In this document: piece by piece, positions 46,901 to 54,402 of the stretch
Layout of the letters: every line of letters begins with the position of its first letter
Numbering within the stretch: position 1 is the first letter of the stretch
Assembly (NCBI RefSeq): GCF_023101765.2
Contig: NC_064233.1
Span: 3,929,501 to 3,993,500, forward strand
Direction of reading: 5' to 3'
Length of the DNA: 64,000 nucleotides
Origin: Spodoptera frugiperda
Lineage: Eukaryota > Arthropoda > Insecta > Lepidoptera > Noctuidae
The notes under the pieces: model-generated
Seen by the model: the letters and a program-made list of their open reading frames with translations, nothing else
What the model was told of the DNA's origin: nothing
Database searches by the model: none
Position numbers and translations under genes: made by a program

Positions 46901-49900
46901 CAATGTGAAGGTACAATTTGCGTAAGAGCGGGAGCACACGTTGCGGTGGCGGTGCGACTCCGGAGCGGCGTCGCTGCCTCGTTTTCCATAGATTTTTTTA
47001 TGGCATGTCACACGATGCACCGGACTTGCAACCACCAACACGAGGCGGGGAGGGGGGGTATGCGTTGCGACGTCAGAGCGGCACCGCTCAGTTGTTTTGC
47101 GTCACAAGGAAACTTTTATTAACAGACTGTCCAAAGCTGCTACGGCACAGGTGCGACATGACAACGTTGCGGCGCCGCACCACATCGTGTGTCCCCGCTC
47201 TAACTATTGCGCAACTCGCGTAAACTGTATTTTACAACAAATTTTCTGACAACTAAGTACGGTATCATTACAAATCTCTTAAATCATACAACACCTACAT
47301 CAAACACATTTATATCAACAAACAAACAACACAAACTTACTAGGCGTATGTAGATGCGCTAGCGCGGCCGCTAGTCCATGCGCGAGATGCGCGAACTCCC
47401 TCCAGCTGAGCGGCGCGGCCGTGAGGCGCGAGCGGAGCGGGCAGGCACATAGCTCCAGTACCACCAGCTCGGACCGACCGCCCCCACCTGTCAGGGTCGC
47501 GCGACTGTCGCTACCTGTGTATAGGAATGATAAAGTGTGAGAGAGCCATGCTTCGGCACGAATGGGCCGGCTCGACCGGAGTAATACCACGGCCTCACAG
47601 AAAACCGACGTGAAACAACGCTTACGTTGTGTGAGTGAGGTTACCGGAGGCCTAATTCCCCCTTCCCAATCTTCCCCATCCCCATTCCCAAACAACAACC
47701 CTTAAATTCCTGACTCCCAAAAAGCCGGTAACGCACTTGTAAAGCCTCTGGTGTTTCAAGTGTCCATGGGCGGCGGCGATTGCTTACCATCAGGTAATAC
47801 GTCTGCTCGATTACTCGGCATGTCTCATAAAAAAAAAATATTTAATGGTCGGAGTAGGGACTTCTCTGTACATCTCATCTTCCATATTACGAGTATTTGA
47901 GTACTTTAAAACTAATCTTTAATACTAGACTTGGAACTTAAAACGGGATATATACTATGTTTTTCAATTTTTATGAGATTCCGATATTCAGTTTATCCGT
48001 GATCATGGCACTTGCAACAGCGCCGAAATATCGGAAAGTCATAAAAATTGAAAAACGTGGTAAATATCCCGTTTTAATTTCCAAGTCTAGTGTAATGACC
48101 ATGTCAGTTTAAAAACTTATAATCTTTAATACTTATTTAGCTATTTCGAAGTGTTAAAACGAGTTATTTTTTTTATTTTTTTTATCTATAGATAGAAACT
48201 ATACATTTTGTACATGATGTCATGTTACTTTGTATCAAATTGGATACTTATTTCTTTAAAAAATGCTGAAAAGACAACGAAAATTAACATTATAACGTAA
48301 AATTAATTCGATAAAGTGTGATTTCTTTGTAATTGAAAAGAAACTATATAAACATTAACCAACTAAAATAATTTTCAAAACCTTGATCAAAAATAATCAT
48401 TACAAAATAAACCCTAACAACATAAAAATAAGGTTCACTTACCATAATATCTCAGTATATTAGGATGAGCGAGATGCGGCAACGCGTATATCGCTGCCTC
48501 TCTCTGCCACGTACTCGTGTTAGAGTACAACTTGACTGCAACGGGAACCGAACCCAGACTGCCACGCCAGACTGACCCGAACTTGCCTTGACCTGTGTCA
48601 ATAGAAAAAAAAAATGTGTTTAGACTTTACAATAAAAAAAGAAAGAAATGGTCTAATTGTAAAATTTTTGTAAAAATTTTGTATTTTTTATCTGATTTAG
48701 TTAAATACTTATTTTTCTTTTTTTCTGCGTAAAGCGTGCGTTCAATAGTTGGCGGCAATTTTAGGAAAATTAACGTCATCATAAGGGCCCCAAAACATAA
48801 CCTCGATGTTATAGCATCAATAAGTAAGTACCCTCTTTGAGGCTTGAGAGACAGGGCGAGAAAAGTCATTGGAAGATTTCCCCCTTAAAACGGGTGCAAC
48901 AAATTTTATACGAGGCTACGCTATGGCCCTGAGTTATAATATTGTAAATATCAGAAACTTACCAATATGTTCGATCAGCGTCAAGTTATCGACACAAGAG
49001 AGTCCGGTCGCCAACGCATCAGGACCACTGCCCATCACGTCTCCTGTAAAAAGCGTAAATATATTGTTTATACTTAGGTATTTGTTGATTTGTTCATTAC
49101 ATTGCTTGGTTGGTCGAGAAGTTCCAAGTTTAATGAAAATGCACAATAATTGCTTTGAGTAATAATTTCATAATTATGTGTTGTAAATTGGGATTCATAA
49201 CATAACTGGTGAAATACTAATATAACGTAACTGAAGAGTTTGTTTATCTTTCTATTTGTTTGTATGCTAAAATCTCCGTAACTACTGGTCCGAATTAAAA
49301 AAATGTCTACTAACCACGATAAATTCCTTCACACATTTATCGAATAATAGGCCATAAATTATCACGCTACGATCAATAGGAGATGAGCAGCGGGTGAAAC
49401 CACAAGAACTTACTAATCTATACTAATATTATAAAGCTCCAAGTTTGTATGTTTGAACGCGCTAGTCTACGGAACTACAGTAACTTTAGTACGAGTTTGC
49501 TTTGCGTTTAAAGTAATCGAAACGAAAGCGAGTTCGGCGCTTTGATTGGCCGGTTGGAATATAACTCATACTAAGGGGTAAAGCAAACTCATACTAAGAT
49601 TTGATTTGAATAGAATAAATCTTTTTGTATTAATTTTATATGATTTTTCGCTACATATCGCCACTATTATTAAAACAAATGACACATTTCTATATTCCTT
49701 TCCAAACCTTACCTTTCTCCACATTGAGCGTGTCGGTATCAGCATGCGGTCTACTAGCGCGGCAGTAGAACTTGGTGAGAAGCAGCGCTAGTACCAGTAC
49801 AGCTACCAGCGCCAGTACTGATGACGCGAGTATGTTGGACGCAGCCACCATGCTTTGGGCACCGCTGTCCATCGTCGATTCAGCTTTCATCGTTACTGTT

Positions 49901-52900
49901 TCTTCTTTGAGAGTTACTGTTAACAAAAATCACTACATAGTATAAAACAAAGTCACTGTTTTTGTCTGTTTGTCTGTATGCTTAAATCTTTAAAATTACG
50001 CAACGGATTTTGATGCGGTTTTTTGTAATAGGTAGAGTGATTCAAGAGGAAGGTTTATATGTATAATACATGCATAATATATCACCATTGCACCCATGCT
50101 AAGCTGGGGCGGGTGGCTAATCTATACCTATAATAAAATTATAACAACTCCATGTCTGTACATTACAGATATTTAAGAAAAAATAAGATGGGGGATCTTT
50201 ATTCAACCAATAGAAGCGAAAAACATGATTTAAAAAATTTTTGTCTGTCTGTCTGTCTGTTTGTTGTTCGCTTTTCACGCAAAAACTACTGGACGGATTT
50301 TGATGAAACTTTTTTTGTTATATAGCTATTAGTCCTCGCTAACATATAGGCTATCCTTTTTTTGGAAATTCGCCCTTTAAGGGGGTAAAAAGGGGAGGAG
50401 TAAGTTTGTATGAAACTCCGTCAGATTTGAAGCTAATTCGATTAAAATTAATTATAATAAATCTGTAGAAGGGTCAATTCTGTACATTGTAAATATTGAA
50501 AGAATAAATAGCAGGGGGTTTTACTGGATCGGTACCAAACCCAAATATGTGATTAAACATTGTTTTGTCTGTCACGAACGTTCAGGGATCACGTGAAAAC
50601 TAACAGTTTGATTTCGATGAAACTAGGTATACCTTATTATCCTGGTCATATAATAGGATACTATTATAATGGAAAAATAGGTAGAAAAAAAAATAATTTT
50701 TCAGTTTTATACTACAGAACGCGAGCTCAACAGCAGTAGCTCAATAGAGGGATCTCCTTAATTATTATGGGCTTCGCCGTATTTGGGTCTAATAGATATT
50801 TATAAGATGTCATTGTCAGAGTTACTCAAAATGGAGAAATAAAACTTCCACGCGAAGACCGACATCCGCGCGGACGGAGTCGCGGGCGGAAGCTAGTATA
50901 TTATAAATGCAGTTTCAAGGGTGGGAGAGCCATACTTCGGCACGAATGGGCCGGCTCGACCGGAGTGATACCACGGCCTCACAGAAAACCGATGTGAAAC
51001 AATGCTTGCGTTGTGTGAGTGAGGTTACCGGAGGCTCAATTGCCCCTGATTCCCCAACAACCCTTAAACTCCTGATCCCCAAAAGGCCGGCAAGAGATTT
51101 ACCGAGCGAGCCTGGTTAGAGGCAATCGGTAGAGGGCGCCCTAGATAAAAGTATACATTTTTATCTACTTAACCAGTCTTTTTTAAATTTTACTTTCTTG
51201 TGTATACATTTTACTAGTACAAGTCTCCTGAAATATTAAAATAGCTCGTTACGTCGTTTGTTGCGCTATGATTCTTGTAAATATAAGCCCCGATCGTGGT
51301 TCGAAATTAGTCAAGTTAACTCGATAAACAGTGGCGTGGTTTACTTACAGAAGTCAGCGTTACAGTAAGTGTTGGTGCAGCAACAGAACTTGGTGCCCGG
51401 CAGTCTCGGGGCGGAGACCCTGGTGCACTTGTCGCAGGAGCTCCGCCCCTCCGTCTGCGAGGATCGCCAGCAGCCTGTTAATAGAAGACAAGAACATGTC
51501 TGACTATCTTCAATTGTTTTTTCAGCATATTGGGCTTTATTTAAGTATGGAAACCCTCCTACACTTAAATAATGCTGTTGCTGCATGCTTTGCCACAAAT
51601 GGGCCAGCTCGACCGGAGTGATACCACGGCCTCTCAGAAAACCGACGTGAAACAACGCTTGCGTTGTGTTTCGTTGTGTGAGTGAGGTTACCGGAGGCCC
51701 AATTACCCCCTTCCCAATCTCCGATTCCCCAACAACCCTTAAATTCCCAACCCCCAAAAGGCCGGCAACGGACTTGTAACGCCTCTGGTGTTTCAAGTGT
51801 CTATGGGCGGCAGCGATTGCTTACCATCAGGTGATCTGCCGCCAGTTGCCCAGCCAACAGATCAACTGTGCATTCATTAATTCATAGCTATTCCTCACCT
51901 TGTCCCAACACAGTGATGTTGGCGTCCTTGTCCTGATGCCATAGAGTATAACACGAAGCCTTAGTGTCTGTACACTGTTCCACCTGTGCCACCTCTCCAT
52001 TGGGCAGGGTTGTCTCTGATATCGGACCCGTTTCTGAAAGAATAATGGAGTTAGTCAACTTTATTTTAATATTATTTGTGTAGTGTAGCACATTGGTTCA
52101 AATGGTTGCAAGGGTAAATGCCTAACTATTGAATAAAAGGTTTCAGGTTTGATTCCTGAGCTGAGAAAATTTTATAGTCTGGATGTTTACTTAGTGCAAG
52201 CTATTAGGCTCACCATCTATTTAACATTGGACTCATAACATAACTAGTGAAAGTGGGAGTAATATGTAACATTTGTATGTCTGCCCACTCTTTTCAGGAT
52301 TATAATGTATAATGCACTGTCACATCATGTGACCTCAATAATAAATAACATTTATGTATTTACAGTATTTTATATGCTTTAGTATAGTATTAATATGGGC
52401 CTTTGTTGTCTGATGTAAATAAATAAATAAAAAATAAAGTTTCTATTAGAATCTGATAAAATGTTTAACTTACCAAAACTATCATTCTCCACCATCAACT
52501 GAGCATTTCTCTCATCAGCATATGAAGGAGTGACACTCATAGCCACACTATCGTGAATTTTGTACAAACACGATATTGTGGGACCTTTAGTTGTCGTTCT
52601 TTCAGTTGGTATTACAGCCGCTTTCACTTTATACATCTTAACATCATTGGACAAGCCATTCTTTCCTTTATCTCTGCCTGAACTAATAGCTTTCTTTTCA
52701 AAAGACCCAACTATGTTGTCCCTTACAGTGTCCGAAGTGAAATGGTCAAGTCTATGCATCTCCTGCGAAGACCCCACAAACTCATTTGAATTTGGAACAT
52801 CTAAACTTCTCTTTTCAATCCTCATATGTCTTGCTGGCCAGTATTTACGCCTCACAGGGGTGTTAGAAACTTTTTGCACAAAACCATCATCTGGTATGCT

Positions 52901-53245
52901 CCGTTTCTTCAATAATTTAGCATGTTGGTATACTTTTGATACATCTCTCACTTCTACATAGTTTGGGGCATCAGCACTCCTCTTCCCAATAACTCTTGGT
53001 TGATCATTTACAACTGGCCATTCGTTATTCAAATCTTGCTGGCTATTCCATTGAATGGTTCTCCTATGATGATATTTAGTAAAGGTTCTCACATAGTGAG
53101 CTGGCTTTAGGTGATGAATGCCATTCCTTATATCCTGAGATTCTTGAGGCCGAGAAGTGAGTACCTTTGCCGTAAAAATAAACAGGAACAACACTATGCA
53201 TTTCAGTAGTGGTGTCACTCTGTAGGATATTATTCCTTCCATCAT
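39362..53245 (-). CDS. wit: Type II BMP/activin receptor kinase (wishful thinking/BMPR2 type), complete
   Basis: Twelve exons on the minus strand join without a frame break into 1265 codons: 53245-52474, 52033-51899, 51474-51349, 49916-49713, 49043-48963, 48592-48443, 47514-47341, 46815-46667, 46012-45791, 44764-44643, 41308-41205, 40920-39362. Order: signal peptide (1-30), a long pro-region-like segment, cysteine-rich ligand-binding domain (226-344, CCCTNTYCNADF), transmembrane helix (about 373-392), kinase domain (about 432-722) and a 520-residue tail. The kinase has Gly loop GQGKFGSV, Lys460, HRDVNSSN with Asp558, DLG Asp576 and GTLRYLSPEAL. The BMPR2-type end (CDECWDHDAEARLTA, then VCVEERMAEL) and the long tail separate it from activin type II receptors (punt). 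Known role: binds BMP ligands and phosphorylates type I receptors; at fly synapses it drives retrograde growth signalling. Fly Wit is shorter, as far as I recall. Confidence 0.93.
40951..41117 (-). repeat. Copy of the SINE-T2-tail foldback element
   Basis: ttgcaacgtcacgcctttta with tccccgaagggg, then cccacttttctgag and the complement-like aaatagtgaaaagtgggta at the far end. In the last wit intron. Confidence 0.65.
41205..41308 (-). CDS. wit: wit exon 11: kinase end and tail junction
   Basis: It encodes RLTAVCVEERMAELKQM and LHAQGPLIHDNNLHPHPP. The intron separating it from exon 10 contains the RTE LINE nested in a SINE. Confidence 0.9.
41690..41783 (-). mobile_element. SINE-T1, part 1 (split by LINE)
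   Basis: Minus-strand copy of a tRNA-derived SINE: the complement holds the B-box-like gcgggttggaatcccgcac and the tail tttgtggatcatgc. It continues at 44342 after the LINE. Confidence 0.8.
41784..44307 (+). pseudogene. Broken endonuclease-reverse transcriptase of the RTE LINE
   Basis: The protein would copy its own RNA at a nicked target. Visible in order: endonuclease C-terminal part (IIIGDWNAKVG, YTWTSPGARYRNQIDYIL, GSDHNLLVARF), reverse transcriptase (LIS region, GFVKGRGTREQ, FVDYSKAFDCVDW motif A, KKGVRQGCVLSPILFNIY motif B, LRYADDTTLFA motif C) and the RTE C-terminal block PRGRSPIRWSDQIR. A frame change near 42850 follows CRKAP (one base lost in a C run) and another lies near 44065-44070 in a T run before DFFGHIARK. 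The amino-terminal half of the endonuclease is absent. Not autonomous. Confidence 0.92.
41784..44330 (+). mobile_element. RTE-type LINE, 5'-truncated, inserted in a SINE
   Basis: The element is flanked by an exact 11-bp duplication, aaacgttgcgc (41773-41783 and 44331-44341), and lies antisense to wit in the intron between exons 10 and 11. It begins inside the endonuclease domain and ends 23 bases after the last stop with no long 3' UTR, as RTE elements do. Two single-base frameshifts break the coding frame. Confidence 0.92.
44331..44386 (-). mobile_element. SINE-T1, part 2 (split by LINE)
   Basis: cggcagctggttgccctgtc and the following gcgccaaccgtgca are the 5' (tRNA A-box) end of the same SINE copy; compare the uninterrupted copy at 32118-32265. 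Confidence 0.8.
44446..44572. mobile_element. MITE-E, shortened, wit intron
   Basis: cagtacccttagtacgagtt to aagtaaaggcatactaagag; the right end is mutated. Confidence 0.65.
44643..44764 (-). CDS. wit: wit exon 10: end of kinase C-lobe
   Basis: It encodes SLVSRNKARPPLPKGP and ALKIAADTCDECWDHDAEA, matching the BMPR2 VLVSREKxRPxxP..CWDxDAEAR pattern. Donor gtacgt, phase 2. Confidence 0.92.
44865..44985 (+). repeat. Dispersed repeat I, wit intron
   Basis: gcgacagtcgcgctgtgtgt, aggcttgaaactagtcgaat, gagtatcccgatagcataag. Confidence 0.65.
45062..45265 (-). mobile_element. SINE-T1, partly duplicated
   Basis: Minus-strand copy in a wit intron. The segment cacaaagagttgcttcgtg recurs as cacaaagaattgttccgtg 70 bases on, so the middle of the SINE is duplicated within the copy. 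Confidence 0.65.
45327..45516 (+). mobile_element. Non-autonomous Helitron, 190 bp, wit intron
   Basis: It starts TCtatactaattttataaag after A and ends with the hairpin accgcgcgg and agtagCTAG before T, i.e. an A^T insertion with no duplication. Confidence 0.85.
45523..45739. repeat. Perfect 62-bp inverted repeat beside wit exon 9
   Basis: Arms 45523-45584 and 45678-45739 are exact reverse complements (gtacagtactctcaacggat onward), separated by 93 bases. It lies 51 bases downstream of exon 9 in wit sense, within the intron, so the pre-mRNA would form a strong hairpin near this donor. Confidence 0.95.
45791..46012 (-). CDS. wit: wit exon 9: activation segment and helix F
   Basis: It encodes AGTLRYLSPEALEGALDL and AVDVFALGLVLWEMLWR. 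Very GC-rich, which opens long reading frames on the opposite strand that have no coding support. Confidence 0.93.
46046..46203 (+). mobile_element. Non-autonomous Helitron, wit intron
   Basis: actaatataaaaagccgaag to ggtgaaaccgcgtggaagta and CTAG. It lies 34 bases upstream (wit sense) of exon 9. Confidence 0.75.
46380..46640 (+). repeat. Purine-rich low-complexity tract in wit intron
   Basis: About 250 bases of gggagg/gggtgaga-type sequence (for example ggaaggggaaagcagtgtag, tagggggtgggaggggtaaa) with imperfect 30-40 base periodicity, immediately downstream (wit sense) of exon 8. Confidence 0.8.
46667..46815 (-). CDS. wit: wit exon 8: kinase catalytic loop
   Basis: It encodes VVHRDVNSSNVLV (catalytic Asp558, Asn563) and ARLADLGLAQLLHAARDR. 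The magnesium motif reads DLG, not DFG. Asn in place of the usual Lys after HRDx is also found in BMPR2. Confidence 0.93.
47341..47514 (-). CDS. wit: wit exon 7: kinase hinge and helix E
   Basis: It encodes ELVVLELCACPLRSRL (hinge) and WREFAHLAHGLAAALAHLHT (helix E). GC-rich compared with the surrounding intron. Phase 1 in, phase 1 out. Confidence 0.9.
47540..47835 (+). mobile_element. Rep-B, long copy in wit intron
   Basis: gagccatgcttcggcacgaa to tactcggcatgtctcataaa, in the standard order, ending in an A-run. It lies just upstream (in wit sense) of exon 7. Confidence 0.75.
47925..48090. mobile_element. MITE-J, 166 bp, wit intron
   Basis: ctagacttggaacttaaaac and tttaatttccaagtctag pair as inverted ends; the middle has cgatattcagtttatccgtg and gcacttgcaacagcgcc. 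Confidence 0.85.
48443..48592 (-). CDS. wit: wit exon 6: kinase glycine loop, catalytic Lys, helix C
   Basis: It encodes GQGKFGSVWRGSLGSVPVAV then KLYSN, with the ATP-binding lysine (K460), and WQREAAIYALPHLAHPNIL, which supplies the helix C glutamate. Confidence 0.93.
48963..49043 (-). CDS. wit: wit exon 5: start of kinase domain
   Basis: It encodes GDVMGSGPDALATGLSC and VDNLTLIEHIG, the first strand of the kinase N-lobe. The exon breaks inside the glycine loop, like its vertebrate counterpart appears to. Confidence 0.88.
49212..49414 (+). mobile_element. Non-autonomous Helitron, decayed, wit intron
   Basis: actaatataacgtaactgaa, gtaactactggtccgaatta, cagcgggtgaaaccacaaga; the end hairpin is mutated. 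It abuts a second Helitron start at 49415. Confidence 0.65.
49415..49640 (+). mobile_element. Helitron 5' part interrupted by MITE-E
   Basis: tctatactaatattataaag at 49415 runs to gtctacggaactacag, then MITE-E (about 49485-49602), then the family continues as gatttgaatagaataaatct. Confidence 0.65.
49713..49916 (-). CDS. wit: wit exon 4: juxtamembrane and transmembrane helix
   Basis: Residues 345-413. A hydrophobic run, LASSVLALVAVLVLALLL, is followed by TKFYCRASRP on the cytoplasmic side. Acceptor ttgttaacag, donor gtaagg. Confidence 0.9.
49930..50120 (+). mobile_element. Helitron-like element ending CTAA, wit intron
   Basis: cttaaatctttaaaattacg, tagagtgattcaagaggaag, cccatgctaagctggggcgg, ending ggtggCTAA directly before the next Helitron. 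Confidence 0.65.
50121..50896 (+). mobile_element. Non-autonomous Helitron, 776 bp, wit intron
   Basis: It starts tctatacctataataaaatt and ends with hairpin ccgcgcggacggagtcgcgg and gcggaagCTAG before T. Related in its end to the 10976-11923 copy. Confidence 0.8.
50927..51090 (+). mobile_element. Rep-B, 5' half in wit intron
   Basis: gagccatacttcggcacgaa, gaggttaccggaggctcaat, caacaacccttaaactcctg, then ends at aaaaggccggcaag. Confidence 0.7.
51349..51474 (-). CDS. wit: wit exon 3: ligand-binding domain, CCC box
   Basis: It encodes GCWRSSQTEGRSSCDKC and FCCCTNTYCNADF, the three-finger-toxin-fold CCxxxxCN ending of TGF-beta family receptors. Donor tgtaagt directly after the domain. Confidence 0.93.
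51580..51840 (+). mobile_element. Rep-B in wit intron
   Basis: gcatgctttgccacaaatgg, cgtgaaacaacgcttgcgtt, ggcaacggacttgtaacgcc, accatcaggtgatctgccgc. Between exons 2 and 3 of wit. Confidence 0.75.
51899..52033 (-). CDS. wit: wit exon 2: ligand-binding domain, first half
   Basis: It encodes ETGPISETTLPNGEVAQ, then CTDTKASCYTLWHQDKD and INITVL-like sequence (ANITVLGQ), matching the BMPR2 pattern C..G..CYGLW. One potential N-glycosylation site (NIT) is present. Phase 1 in and out. Confidence 0.9.
52474..53245 (-). CDS. wit: wit exon 1: signal peptide, dibasic-rich N-terminal segment, start of ligand domain
   Basis: ATG at 53245 (MMEG). A hydrophobic core near residues 13-29 forms the signal peptide. 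Residues 31-220 have no cysteine and are rich in basic residues, with three KRS sites at 88-90, 114-116 and 145-147 in similar contexts (GKRSADAPN, KKRSIPDDG, EKRSLDVPN). The ligand-domain start SCLYKIHDSVAM begins at 225. Donor ggtaagt, phase 1. Confidence 0.85.
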
Positions 53246-54313
53246 GTTTTTAGATGGTTTGTAACAAAAACTTTGTTACTTACGTCATATTAGGGAGGAA
53301 TTAAGTCGTCACGCGTGTATGTTGCACTGCATATACTAAGCTACAGCCTAGCAACGGAGATACTGCAGAAATATCGATTTTTCTGCCTCCACTATCATAT
53401 GGTTGAATGCAGTAATTCCATGCGTATTACACTGAATATTTTAACACTTTACTAGGTAATGAACTGTTCACACACTTTCCTACGTATTAAACATAAGAAA
53501 TATCCTTAAAATAGTGAAATAATGATTATTTTTATGTCGCAGTTATCGTACGTTTGTGAAAGTTGTATTTTTCAGGTTTGTTGACGTGTGATTACACTAA
53601 ATAGGTAATGCGGAAGTGGTTTGCTTATTAAATAACTGTTTTCGATTGATTTTTATGTTGTGTTGATTACTTAACTTGATTTTTTTAATATAACAGGAAA
53701 AATCAATAGAATGTTGACAAACACACTACGCCAGACATTTTGATTGAAGCCGTTTCGTTTCCTCGTTGTCAGTCTTATCTCATTTAAAAAAATACAATGT
53801 TTTGTTCCACTTATAAGAATGATATCTGATTAATTTTTAGTCCTTTATTTTATGAATAGAAAATTAGGGATTGATTAAACATATAAATAAGTTCAGCTAT
53901 TGTAATAATTTTATTCGCAATCGGATAGCATTAGGATTTTGTGCAGCACTATTGAAATGGTTTTATGAGAAGAATAGCACTATTATGGAATAAATTTAGG
54001 TTTTAATAAGTTTAGAGGATTATTTTGTATTTAACATTATTATAATTTTGTCTCATATGCTAACACTTCTCAGTTTTAGCCGGTGTTTTTAAATCGATCA
54101 TACGTGTAATCGATTCTTATTAGAATCTAGTTGGACACTGCAAGTGGAACGTCACTAATATCTGTCGATCTTCCGTCATTTGGGAAAGGCTTGGTCGCTG
54201 TTGAATTTTATAAAAAAAATATACGAATTCCTCAAATACCTGTCGAATTTGTGTTTCTGTTTTATTCTACCTAATAATATAAGTCTTTGAGTGTGTAAAA
54301 TAGACGCGTAAAA
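53246..54313. promoter_or_regulatory. Divergent promoter region of wit and CARNMT1
   Basis: About 1.07 kb separates the two start codons and holds no open frame. DRE-like core motifs (TATCGAT at 53372, AATCGAT at 54092, and another near 54109) occur at both ends; such sites bind DREF/BEAF-type factors at insect housekeeping promoters. No TATA box was recognised. Transcription starts are not located. Confidence 0.5.
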
Positions 54314-54402
54314 ATGTCTTCAGCATCAGCAGCGGAAGAAATTGATGAGGCGAAAGAACGGGAGCATTTTCGCGCCGTTGTCACCGCTTTCAAATATTAT
54401 AA
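54314..54402 (+). CDS. CARNMT1: CARNMT1 exon 1
   Basis: ATG at 54314 (aaaATGtct). It encodes MSSASAAEEIDEAKE and HFRAVVTAFKYY, ending in phase 2 before gtaagt. Alignment with the human protein is gap-free across the junction to exon 2 (FRYYG... versus FKYYK...). Confidence 0.88.

Noticed and set aside
46574..47223. Plus-strand frames of 60-110 codons around wit exon 8
   Set aside because: GC-driven, no recognisable domain, and they overlap the real exon on the other strand.
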